From Streptococcus oralis (GTDB lineage Bacteria > Bacillota > Bacilli > Lactobacillales > Streptococcaceae), in contig CAJPKC010000085.1 in the NCBI GenBank assembly GCA_905370255.1, forward strand, positions 1-5,790: a stretch of DNA of 5,790 nucleotides, given 5' to 3'. A program made the translations under genes and the position numbers. This document shows, piece by piece, positions 1 through 5,462 of this stretch; within the stretch, counting starts at the first letter, position 1, and each line of letters opens with the position of its first letter. The notes beneath the pieces are model-generated. The model searched no databases and had not been told where the DNA came from. It worked only from the letters and a program-made list of their open reading frames with translations.

Positions 1-656
1 TTCACTATCATCTGAGACAAGGAATTGATACAGGCATGAGTCATGACACAGATCCATAAATTTTGCGTTTTATGATACAAGGCCGATAAGATAAAGCAGT
101 TAGTTAGCAGACCTACTAGAAACGGAAGCAACTGAATGACACCTAAAGAACCATCAATGTAAAAGTAAAAAAGATGCCAGCTAGACCAGGCTAAAAAGGT
201 GATCAAAGTAGCTGAAAAATAAGGTATTCTTTCCTCCAAAGTTGGTTGAAAGAAATAACGCCAGCCAATTTCTTCAATCCCACCAAAAAGAAGAGCTTTG
301 GAAAATAGTACTACTGGCAGGACCAACGATTGAGTGATGATCTTACCACCTAAGATAGATGGGAAAAAGTCGAGCAGCAAGAAAACAAGCACCAAACAAT
401 AATTTGCTAAACTGTCTTTGACTTGAAAAAAATCTTTGAGAAGTTGTTTAAAACTAAATTGATGGTAACTAATGCTTGCAAGACTGCCCCACAAAGCTGA
501 TGACAAACCACCTACAATAACAGCGATGATCCCTATTGGTGATGTAAAATCAACCTTCACTCCTCCTACTCTTAAAAAGGTAACCAAAAGGCTGACTCCT
601 AATACTTGACCAAAGGTTCCTAACAAATACATAGATAGGGCTTTTTTTCTACTCAT
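1..656 (-). CDS. CPBP (CAAX/Abi) family intramembrane glutamic protease, C-terminus cut by window edge
   Basis: Reading the minus strand from the ATG at 654-656 gives 218 uninterrupted codons running off the left edge. The protein is very hydrophobic, with several membrane segments (about residues 9-28, 40-62, 86-105, 110-127, 147-165, 172-193). The three CPBP signature motifs are all present: EExxxR in GGIEEIGWRYFF (E128, E129, R133), a WSSWH segment with H161 matching the FxxxH motif, and HACIN (H207, N211). The catalytic set is therefore intact. Known members are glutamic-type membrane endopeptidases; in Gram-positive bacteria several serve in bacteriocin self-immunity or peptide processing, but the substrate here is unknown. 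A good ribosome binding site (AAAAGGA, 664-670) lies 7 bases before the ATG. The gene begins 61 bases after the stop of the CbrC-family gene, with no terminator or clear promoter between, so it is probably the last or a late gene of the operon that starts near 3013. Confidence 0.92.
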   Translation of the reverse strand, partial: MSRKKALSMYLLGTFGQVLGVSLLVTFLRVGGVKVDFTSPIGIIAVIVGGLSSALWGSLASISYHQFSFKQLLKDFFQVKDSLANYCLVLVFLLLDFFPSILGGKIITQSLVLPVVLFSKALLFGGIEEIGWRYFFQPTLEERIPYFSATLITFLAWSSWHLFYFYIDGSLGVIQLLPFLVGLLTNCFILSALYHKTQNLWICVMTHACINSLSQMIV

Positions 657-717
657 TCGTGATTCCTTTTCTATTCTTTCATCTAGTTCATGACTCTATT
701 AGATTTGGAGCTTCCCC

Positions 718-1569
718 CTAATCCGCATCGACCCAAAGATGGTATTGTTCACAATGGAGACATCGAAAGAGATAGCCACACATAGAACCATCCTTAACTA
801 AGTATTCGGCCACATCCTGAAATTCATCACGCGCCTCATATTCTTCCAAAACTTGCTCTGCAATGCCCATTTCTTCCAGTTCACGAGTGCCAACTGTCCC
901 CAGATAGGCACAGTAGTCTTGGCAACAAGAGAGCCAATATTCGCCCTGCCAGCTACTATAGCCTGGAGTTTGACAGAATAGGATCTGGTCTTTTTCCTTA
1001 TCCATGACCCCTTGCCAATCAGCATCTTGGATAAACTCTGCTTCAAACTTTTGGGCAGCACGACCAGTAGAAATACAAGTTGGACAGAGATGTCTTAACT
1101 CTTCTACACAATAAGGTCTCAGAGCATAATAGATGGTGTGGTCTTCCCCACACGAAGGGCAGGTCTTAGGCTCCCCTTCCTTAAAGGAACCCGTCGCTAG
1201 TGGATCCGGATGATAGCGGAAGGTTGGCAATTCACTGACTTTCTCCTTATGAGCCTCTTTTTCTTTTTCGGTCAAGGGACGAGGGAGAGCAAAGCGATCT
1301 CCATGACTTAGACTCATCTTTTCTAAGGTAAAAAGTTTCTTAACTTGCTTGCGATCAGACTTGTCTACTAGCTCTAAGAAGAGAGCATAGGCACTGGCAT
1401 ATAATCCCAACTCTTGGTAAACATCCACCAAGACCTGCTTAGCTTCTGGAGTTTCCAGTAAGGTCAGCCGATCCGCAAATTCATAGAGAGCCAGCACGCT
1501 GGATGAACCCTTATCTTGCTCTTGGAACTGCTTTTTAAGATGGATATACTCTTTCATAGAATCATTCAT
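718..1569 (-). CDS. CbrC family (UPF0167) protein with a helical N-terminal extension
   Basis: From the ATG at 1567-1569 the product has 283 residues. Residues about 115-220 carry the CbrC/UPF0167 hallmarks: LPTFRYHPDPLATGSF, then CPSC (137-140), CPTC (162-165), and TPGYSSWQGEYW followed by a CCQDYC segment (215-220). A final CLHC pair lies at 270-273. The paired cysteines suggest one or more zinc sites. In E. coli the CreBC-controlled homologue CbrC (YieJ) affects colicin E2 tolerance; its biochemical action is unknown to me, and a streptococcal role cannot be assumed. The E. coli protein is about 200 residues, so the roughly 110-residue N-terminal part here, charged and predicted helical, is extra. 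The start is uncertain: a TTG at 1600-1602 (+11 residues), ATG at 1585-1587 (+5) and ATG at 1555-1557 (-4) share the frame, and none has a strong ribosome binding site. I chose 1569 for the weak GCGAG seven bases upstream. It lies 66 bases after the 137-residue membrane protein gene and probably shares its transcript. Confidence 0.85.
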   Translation of the reverse strand: MNDSMKEYIHLKKQFQEQDKGSSSVLALYEFADRLTLLETPEAKQVLVDVYQELGLYASAYALFLELVDKSDRKQVKKLFTLEKMSLSHGDRFALPRPLTEKEKEAHKEKVSELPTFRYHPDPLATGSFKEGEPKTCPSCGEDHTIYYALRPYCVEELRHLCPTCISTGRAAQKFEAEFIQDADWQGVMDKEKDQILFCQTPGYSSWQGEYWLSCCQDYCAYLGTVGTRELEEMGIAEQVLEEYEARDEFQDVAEYLVKDGSMCGYLFRCLHCEQYHLWVDAD

Positions 1570-1635
1570 AGGACTACTCGCTTTCATTTTTAAAGGAATC
1601 AAATCGTAGATTCAACTCTTACAGATGATTGTATT

Positions 1636-2049
1636 CTAACCTGGATCATGTACTTTAAACCCATACCTGCCAGCATTTCGCTTGAGTGTCGAAACTAACA
1701 CTTCATTGCGCTTGCTTTTCCCAAAAAAGAAAGGAATAGTCTTCCCATTTCTGAGTTCGATATAGAAAGCATAGCGACTCCCACCACCAGCGCGACCACG
1801 GAGCAATAAGTAGGTTATCTGCTTCATCTCTTTCAATAGGATCATTCGCCGACTGAAACACAGAGCGACATGGATATAGAAGATTCCATAGCTAATATGG
1901 AAGGGCGCAAAGAAAGGACCGCCACTAGATCTCACGATTGCCCTTCTTCTCAGGAAAAGGAGAAGACTGAAAAAGAGCAAGAAAACTAGCGCATAAAGAA
2001 TCGGAGCATACTCTATTATCTTTCTAAATGCTATCACAATGTCCTTCAT
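1636..2049 (-). CDS. Small membrane protein, possible bacterial PH-like domain, unknown function
   Basis: I do not recognise this 137-residue protein by family name. It has one strong hydrophobic segment at about residues 14-34, ended by LRRRAIVR, which by the positive-inside rule places the remaining C-terminal part in the cytoplasm. A second, weaker hydrophobic stretch lies at about 53-64. The C-terminal half alternates short strand-like stretches and a final helix-like stretch (FSRRMILLKEMKQITYLLL, then YAFYIELRNGKTIPFFF, then EVLVSTLKRNAGRYGF). This resembles the layout of membrane-associated bacterial PH domains (YdbS/YcxB type), but that is a pattern-level inference. The start lies only 3 bases after the TAG of the upstream lipoprotein gene, with a weak site (GAAGTAGAGA) instead of a clear ribosome binding site, so translation is probably coupled to the lipoprotein. 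This adjacency suggests that the two proteins work at the same membrane. Confidence 0.75.
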   Translation of the reverse strand: MKDIVIAFRKIIEYAPILYALVFLLFFSLLLFLRRRAIVRSSGGPFFAPFHISYGIFYIHVALCFSRRMILLKEMKQITYLLLRGRAGGGSRYAFYIELRNGKTIPFFFGKSKRNEVLVSTLKRNAGRYGFKVHDPG

Positions 2050-2052
2050 TCT

Positions 2053-2940
2053 CTACTTCATCTCAATCCATTTTTCATTGTCCATGATAAAGGGCTTAGC
2101 TAGACCTTCACCTGTGTAATCTTGGTATTTGGTCTCCAAGTATTTGTAGACATCTTCCTTGGTCGCAAATTTGATGGCTTGATAAGGCTCTTCAAAGGTC
2201 AGCTTTTCGACAAAGAGATAGCCGTCCTTTGCAGGAACCAAGACACCGACGTGCCCGACAAAAAGCGTATTGCCATCTAGGTTATCATGAACGATGACGG
2301 AAAGCATGCGGGCATTTTCATTGAATTTGAAATTGGCAAAATACTCTTCCATCTTCTTGGCGTGAACCTTGACATCCGTTGTAGCCTCTGTCGGAACCCG
2401 TGAATACAGAATGTTAAAAGCTTCCTTGTCTGCCTCATCGAAGACCTTGCCTTTGTCAATGGCATCATTGTCCACGAACAAGAGTTCACTATCCGCTTTC
2501 ATCTTAGGGATCTCGATGCGATTCTTCAGAAGAGTATAGCTATTGATCCGGCAGTTGGTCCCGACGAAATCGCCCTTTTTCTTGGTCCACAAGTCACTGA
2601 TCTTCTCAACATTGTAGTCTGTTTTCTTGAAGGTGCTGAAGTTACCCGTCAAGCCGACCGAGCCAACAATACTATCGTAGTCCGTTACTAGACCCAGAAA
2701 CTTGTCTACACTGTCCTTATCCAAATAAGCAGACAAAAGAGTCCGCACTTCTTCGACACTCGCCTTGCTGTTGAGGTTGCTGTAGCTTCCCTTGTAGTGT
2801 TCCTTATCTGAACTGGTCTTTTGGACCGTGGATTTTTCCTGCTTTTCCTTGGATTGCTTTTGGTTGGTCCCACAAGCCGCTAAAGCAAAGATCGCCAAGG
2901 CACAGCTAGTAAGGAGCATGATTTTTTTAGATGGTTTCAT
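2053..2940 (-). CDS. Surface lipoprotein, DUF4300-like
   Basis: The 295-residue product starts with a classic lipoprotein signal: basic MKPSKK, a hydrophobic core, and lipobox LAAC at residues 20-23, so it should be lipidated on C23 and held on the outer face of the membrane. A charged, Lys/Ser/Gln-rich linker (24-50) follows. The body (about 55-295) matches my recollection of the streptococcal DUF4300 family, with conserved-looking stretches VGTNCRINSY (126-135), FVDNDAIDKGKVFD, SRVPTEATTDVKVHA, HDNLDG, FVGHVGVLVP (227-236) and FEEPYQAIKF. The function of the family is not known to me. One cysteine outside the signal (C130) and the histidine of GHVGVLV (H230) could be a papain/NlpC-like pair; see findings. 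A ribosome binding site (AAAAGGAA, 2948-2955) lies 7 bases before the ATG. It is the first gene after the promoter at 3020-3048. GC content is visibly higher than in the Ltp-repeat gene upstream. Confidence 0.87.
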   Translation of the reverse strand: MKPSKKIMLLTSCALAIFALAACGTNQKQSKEKQEKSTVQKTSSDKEHYKGSYSNLNSKASVEEVRTLLSAYLDKDSVDKFLGLVTDYDSIVGSVGLTGNFSTFKKTDYNVEKISDLWTKKKGDFVGTNCRINSYTLLKNRIEIPKMKADSELLFVDNDAIDKGKVFDEADKEAFNILYSRVPTEATTDVKVHAKKMEEYFANFKFNENARMLSVIVHDNLDGNTLFVGHVGVLVPAKDGYLFVEKLTFEEPYQAIKFATKEDVYKYLETKYQDYTGEGLAKPFIMDNEKWIEMK

Positions 2941-3019
2941 AGATTAGTTCCTTTTCTCTATACTAAGATGTTTTGTAACATGATACATTTCTTTTTCCTA
3001 TCGAATCTCCTTATCCTAT

Positions 3020-3048
3020 ATTATAGTTTAAAACTGACTTAGCTCCAA
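3020..3048 (-). promoter_or_regulatory. Sigma-A promoter of the lipoprotein operon
   Basis: On the minus strand TTGGAG (-35, 3043-3048) and a perfect TATAAT (-10, 3020-3025) are separated by exactly 17 bases. Transcription should start near 3013, giving a leader of about 70 bases before the lipoprotein ATG at 2940. The promoter lies between the terminator of the Ltp-repeat gene and the lipoprotein gene, so it opens a new unit covering at least 2940 down to the left edge. Confidence 0.85.
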
Positions 3049-3084
3049 CTATTTTTCACGAAATAAGAAAATTTTATAAGTAGC

Positions 3085-3114
3085 AAAAAAGAGCTGGCAA
3101 ACTGTCCAGCTCTT
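3085..3114 (-). terminator. Intrinsic terminator of the Ltp-repeat gene
   Basis: A perfect 9-bp stem, AAGAGCTGG paired with CCAGCTCTT (3106-3114 and 3089-3097), has an 8-base loop and is followed on the minus strand by a run of T residues (3085-3090). It lies 35 bases past the stop codon at 3150 and separates this gene from the lipoprotein operon. Confidence 0.92.
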
Positions 3115-3149
3115 CAATATGTTACAAAAATCAAAATTAAAATTATTGT

Positions 3150-3923
3150 TTAATTCAACCAATCTACTTGAGCATGTTCTATTGCGTACTCAGCTTCTTC
3201 TTGAGTAAATTTTCTATTTTCAACAAGTATTTCTAATATCTTTTCTTTCGAAATTTTGCTACCATTTGCATAAGATTCCGCTTCTTTCACAGCGTTCTCC
3301 CTCCAATCTAAATGAACTTGTTCTGCAGCATAGTCAGCCTCTTCTTGGGTAAATAGTTCAACATTTATAAGTTGCCAAACTAATTTTTCTTTTGAATAAC
3401 GATACCTTTGAAGTGATTTTGCTGCTAAAACAGCCTGCTCTTTCCAGTCTATATTAAGCTTATATACAGCGTACTGGTTAGCGCCTTCTGAATAATTATA
3501 AATCTTTATTTTATTTTTGATAGCCTGCATCGAAATAGGAGAATCCGCTGACAGATTTTTAGCTGTTTCATATGCCCTTTTAAATTCTTTTTCTACTAAA
3601 GTTGGAGAAAAAAGTTTTTCAACAAGCAAATTAAATAATAATTCGAAATTATCATTATATTCATCAATTGGACTAGAGTATTTTTTATAATCATAATTCT
3701 GCGTACTAGAACTTGAAGAAGCGTATTCTTGTTTTGATGATTCAAAATCATCCTTATTTCCATCACTTGAAGTAGAGTATTTTTCTTCAGAATCAGTTAC
3801 TAATGATCCTGAATATGAATTTTTCCATTTATTATAACTTATTTGATACTCAATTGCCATCAGAGCTAGCATTCCTGCAAATAATCCAAAAATTGTAATA
3901 ATAAATATCAAAAATTTTTTCAT
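3150..3923 (-). CDS. Membrane-anchored Ltp-repeat protein (superinfection-exclusion-like)
   Basis: From the ATG at 3921-3923 the product has 257 residues. It begins with MKK and one hydrophobic segment (about 4-24). Unlike classical Ltp proteins there is no cysteine and so no lipobox, and the segment looks like an uncleaved membrane anchor. A Ser/Tyr/Asp-rich linker (about 36-85, with a run of five serines) follows, then a short helical region. Three tandem Ltp-type (PF07553-like) repeats come next, at about 117-160, 162-207 and 209-255, each ending in DW. Repeats 2 and 3 share SKEK...FTQEEAxYA; repeat 1 is divergent. In Streptococcus thermophilus phage TP-J34, the two-repeat lipoprotein Ltp blocks phage DNA entry by acting on the tape-measure protein; similar repeats also occur in chromosomal surface proteins, so phage exclusion is only a hypothesis here. 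An in-frame ATG at 3965 would add 14 polar residues ahead of the membrane segment, but the AAAGG site supports 3923. The gene has its own promoter and terminator. Confidence 0.85.
   Translation of the reverse strand: MKKFLIFIITIFGLFAGMLALMAIEYQISYNKWKNSYSGSLVTDSEEKYSTSSDGNKDDFESSKQEYASSSSSTQNYDYKKYSSPIDEYNDNFELLFNLLVEKLFSPTLVEKEFKRAYETAKNLSADSPISMQAIKNKIKIYNYSEGANQYAVYKLNIDWKEQAVLAAKSLQRYRYSKEKLVWQLINVELFTQEEADYAAEQVHLDWRENAVKEAESYANGSKISKEKILEILVENRKFTQEEAEYAIEHAQVDWLN
3159..3575 (-). repeat. Three tandem Ltp-type protein repeats, period 47-48 codons
   Basis: Three units encode residues about 117-160, 162-207 and 209-255 of the anchored protein, at 3444-3575, 3303-3440 and 3159-3299. The closing DW pairs are 47 and 48 codons apart. 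Units 2 and 3 are still alike at the DNA level: a cagc(t/c)tcttcttg(a/g)gtaaat block at about 3191 returns at about 3335, 144 bases away. Unit 1 keeps mainly the central helix pattern and the final IDW. Confidence 0.75.
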
Positions 3924-3931
3924 AATGACTA

Positions 3932-3936
3932 CCTTT
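3932..3936 (-). promoter_or_regulatory. Ribosome binding site that sets the start of the Ltp-repeat gene
   Basis: AAAGG on the minus strand lies 8 bases before the ATG at 3921-3923. The longer candidate start at 3963-3965 has AAGAGG directly touching the ATG with no spacing, which is unfavourable. The shorter start also places MKK and the hydrophobic segment at the very N-terminus. Confidence 0.7.
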
Positions 3937-3988
3937 ACTTGTTTTTTTCCAATGGAATCTTTCATCCTCTTGAACTACATTCATTAGT

Positions 3989-3997
3989 ATTATACCA
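3989..3997 (-). promoter_or_regulatory. Extended -10 promoter of the Ltp-repeat gene
   Basis: TGGTATAAT on the minus strand is an extended -10 element (TGn at 3995-3997, TATAAT at 3989-3994). At 17-base spacing the -35 position holds TAAAAA, far from TTGACA. Transcription would start near 3982, giving a leader of about 60 bases to the chosen ATG. The lack of a -35 and the paired sites just upstream suggest that an activator is involved. Confidence 0.75.
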
Positions 3998-4017
3998 TGA
4001 AATATTGTTCATTTTTA

Positions 4018-4049
4018 TTTACTAGTGTAAAAGTCTTCATACTAGTAAA
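4018..4049. promoter_or_regulatory. Paired ACTAGT-centred sites upstream of the Ltp-repeat promoter (possible operator)
   Basis: TTTACTAGT (4018-4026) and ACTAGTAAA (4041-4049) form a perfect 9-bp inverted repeat. Each half is built on the palindrome ACTAGT, and the two ACTAGT centres are exactly 20 bp apart, near two helical turns. Relative to the inferred start at about 3982 the centres fall at about -41.5 and -61.5, typical for activator binding. No T-run follows, so it is not a terminator. The regulator is unknown. Confidence 0.5.
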
Positions 4050-4086
4050 CAAAAAAGCGACCGCAATATTTCAACTGCAATCACTC
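4050..4086 (-). terminator. Intrinsic terminator of the 103-residue protein gene
   Basis: On the minus strand GAGTGATTGCAG (4075-4086) can pair over 12 positions with TTGCGGTCGCTT (4055-4066), using several G-U pairs, around an 8-base loop. A run of six or more T residues follows. It lies about 30 bases after the stop codon at 4117. The G-U pairs make it efficient only on this strand. Confidence 0.75.
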
Positions 4087-4116
4087 GTTCAATGTGAGAT
4101 AAAAAATAATAAAGGA

Positions 4117-4428
4117 TTATTTAATCTTGTGTTTGTTCATCTTTTCTTTAAAGATGACTGTCATAATCCTGCGGAGCTCCTCTCCTTCTTTTTCAGGAAG
4201 TTCTCCTTGACGTTTTGCCACGGCATAGAGTTCAGGGTATTGCTTGGCTACACGCTCCACCGTCTTGGTCGTCGCATGCCCTCTGACAAAGAAAGGAATT
4301 CGTTTGATCCATTCCTGCGGGACAAGAGCGAGCAACTTCTTCGCTGCTTCTTTATCAGAAATCTCAGCTGTACTCAACCCTTGCTTGATTTGTTCTTGTT
4401 CTTTTTCTGTAAAATCTTTTAATTCCAT
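4117..4428 (-). CDS. Conserved-looking small cytoplasmic protein, function unknown
   Basis: I cannot assign this 103-residue protein to a characterised family. It is soluble and highly charged (many Lys and Glu), with no signal, membrane segment or cysteine. The pattern suggests helices: FTEKEQEQIKQGL (6-18), DKEAAKKLLALVP (25-37), TTKTVERVAKQYPELYAVAK (53-72) and EEGEELRRIMTVIFKEKM-like residues near the C-terminus (80-97). The central stretch EWIKRIPFFVRGHATTKT looks like the most specific part. It is clearly a gene: ribosome binding site GAGGAA lies 6 bases before the ATG, a -35/-10 promoter lies just upstream, and a terminator follows. It is therefore a single-gene unit, and its neighbours give no hint of its role. 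Its GC content is closer to the lipoprotein operon than to the Ltp-repeat gene, so it looks like ordinary chromosomal content. Confidence 0.85.
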   Translation of the reverse strand: MELKDFTEKEQEQIKQGLSTAEISDKEAAKKLLALVPQEWIKRIPFFVRGHATTKTVERVAKQYPELYAVAKRQGELPEKEGEELRRIMTVIFKEKMNKHKIK

Positions 4429-4460
4429 AGTAAATTCCTCATTTGTTTATCTAAGGACAC

Positions 4461-4489
4461 ATTATACACCTATGTAGGGAAAAGTACAA
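4461..4489 (-). promoter_or_regulatory. Sigma-A promoter of the 103-residue protein gene
   Basis: TTGTAC (-35, 4484-4489) and a perfect TATAAT (-10, 4461-4466) are 17 bases apart on the minus strand. Transcription should start near 4454, about 25 bases before the ATG, just enough to include the GAGGAA ribosome binding site. Confidence 0.82.
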
Positions 4490-4501
4490 TTAAAGGAACT
4501 G

Positions 4502-4536
4502 AAAAATAGAGCAAGGGCAAGTCATCCCTCACTCTA
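4502..4536 (-). terminator. Intrinsic terminator of the MerR regulator gene
   Basis: On the minus strand TAGAGTGAGGG (4526-4536) pairs with CCCTTGCTCTA (4507-4517) over 11 positions, with two G-U pairs and an 8-base loop, followed by TTTTT. It sits about 43 bases after the stop codon at 4579. Read on the plus strand the same stem has two C-A mismatches, so it is directional. Confidence 0.88.
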
Positions 4537-4578
4537 TCTCTTAATCGTAAAATCTTATGAAGTATATTGATTTCCGAT

Positions 4579-5439
4579 TTACTGTGGAGCATCTCCCTTT
4601 TGCTTTAAATAATAGTCACTTGCCTCAGTTAGTTTTTTATAATAATGATCGTAACTCTTACTAAATTGTCTAATCAGAGGAATAGCTACTTCATAGTAGT
4701 GATGGTTAATCAAAAATGTTTTCAGTTGATCTTGAATAGTTTTCATTGGACTTGTTTTGTAATCATCACTGTTCAAATAGCGATCATAAATAGAAATTGT
4801 GTCCTTATGTTTATTATGCCACTTTTCATAACTTTCTACCGCAGCTATTTTAGCTTCATTAACCTCTTTTAAGGTCTTCATATTAAAACTAGAACTCAGT
4901 TCATCAACATAATCCTGTTCTTCTCTGCTTAACTCAAAGGCTGGAAGGCTATCTAAATATTGAATATACTTCTTAAATGCTTCTTCTCCATCTTTTGACA
5001 AGGGCTCCTGCAAAAAAGGTTGATAGGCAGCAAATAAGCATTGGCCCAAGTATCCTGGAAATGCTCTTTCGAGTCTCCTATAAATGGAGTCCTCAGCTTC
5101 GATGACCTCAAGTTTTTCATTGATCAGATCCGTGTCTGCACCTTTGATATAGAGATCGAACACTACTTTCCGTTTCTCATCACTTTCTAGTTCTTGCTCT
5201 TTTCTTCTGAGAATACTAGATGCAGTAGCCCCATCTGTCTTCAGACAGTCCTTTATTTCTGTTATGGTTAGCCCTAATTTTTTAAACAAGGCAATCTTAT
5301 TCAGAATCACTACATCCTTTTCCGAATATTCCCTATAGCCATTTTCTTGTCTTAGAGGATGAATAAAACCTTTTTCTTCATAGTATTCTAGTGCTTTTCG
5401 AGTTAAACCTGTTATTTTTTGAATATCATTTCTTAACAT
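4579..5439 (-). CDS. MerR family transcriptional regulator with large C-terminal sensor-like domain
   Basis: The 286-residue product opens with a standard MerR winged-helix DNA-binding region: ITGLTRKALEYYEEKGFIHPLRQENGYREYSEKD (9-42) holds the helix-turn-helix and the wing, and FKKLGLTITEIKDCL (52-66) the second helical pair. A dimerisation helix follows (about 75-120). The rest (about 125-286) is a helical domain with an FPGYLGQ motif (127-133), a pattern I recall from MerR-type regulators of Firmicutes whose ligands are not known. The few cysteines (C65, C134) do not form a metal-binding loop like that of MerR or CueR, so a small organic ligand is more likely than a metal; this is inference. 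The ribosome binding site AAAGGGGG (5450-5457) lies 10 bases before the ATG. The promoter upstream has the MerR-type 19-bp spacer with a dyad, so autoregulation is likely. A terminator follows directly, so no target transporter or enzyme is co-transcribed within the window. Confidence 0.93.
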   Translation of the reverse strand: MLRNDIQKITGLTRKALEYYEEKGFIHPLRQENGYREYSEKDVVILNKIALFKKLGLTITEIKDCLKTDGATASSILRRKEQELESDEKRKVVFDLYIKGADTDLINEKLEVIEAEDSIYRRLERAFPGYLGQCLFAAYQPFLQEPLSKDGEEAFKKYIQYLDSLPAFELSREEQDYVDELSSSFNMKTLKEVNEAKIAAVESYEKWHNKHKDTISIYDRYLNSDDYKTSPMKTIQDQLKTFLINHHYYEVAIPLIRQFSKSYDHYYKKLTEASDYYLKQKGDAPQ

Positions 5440-5462
5440 AATCTTGCACCCCCTTTATCTAT

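Noticed and set aside
1570..1602. TTG start at 1600-1602 for the CbrC-family gene
   Set aside because: There is no ribosome binding site at a suitable distance and three in-frame ATG codons follow closely, although none of them has a strong site either.
2943..2987. A 14-codon reading frame (MYHVTKH...) in the lipoprotein leader, as a possible leader peptide
   Set aside because: AGGAAAAAG lies upstream, but the peptide is very short, has no regulatory-looking codon run and no attenuator hairpin follows.
2974..2987. A GlnR/TnrA box in the lipoprotein leader
   Set aside because: The halves TGTAA and ATACA are too close together for the TGTNA-N7-TNACA pattern.
3924..3965. Longer start (ATG at 3963-3965) for the Ltp-repeat protein
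   Set aside because: Its AAGAGG touches the ATG without spacing, and it adds 14 polar residues before the membrane segment. The ATG at 3921-3923 has AAAGG at 8 bases.
3150..3965. A prophage remnant around the Ltp-repeat gene
   Set aside because: No integrase, repressor, attachment-site repeat or other phage gene is visible on either side; the neighbours are ordinary single-gene chromosomal units.
4018..4049. The ACTAGT inverted repeat as a terminator
   Set aside because: There is no T-run after the right arm on either strand, and the loop is 14 bases. The real terminator of the upstream gene lies next to it at 4050-4086.
3997..4422. An open plus-strand frame antisense to the 103-residue protein gene
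   Set aside because: It has no ribosome binding site, its translation is a low-complexity run of Phe/Leu/Cys, and it overlaps a minus-strand gene that has a promoter, a ribosome binding site and a terminator.
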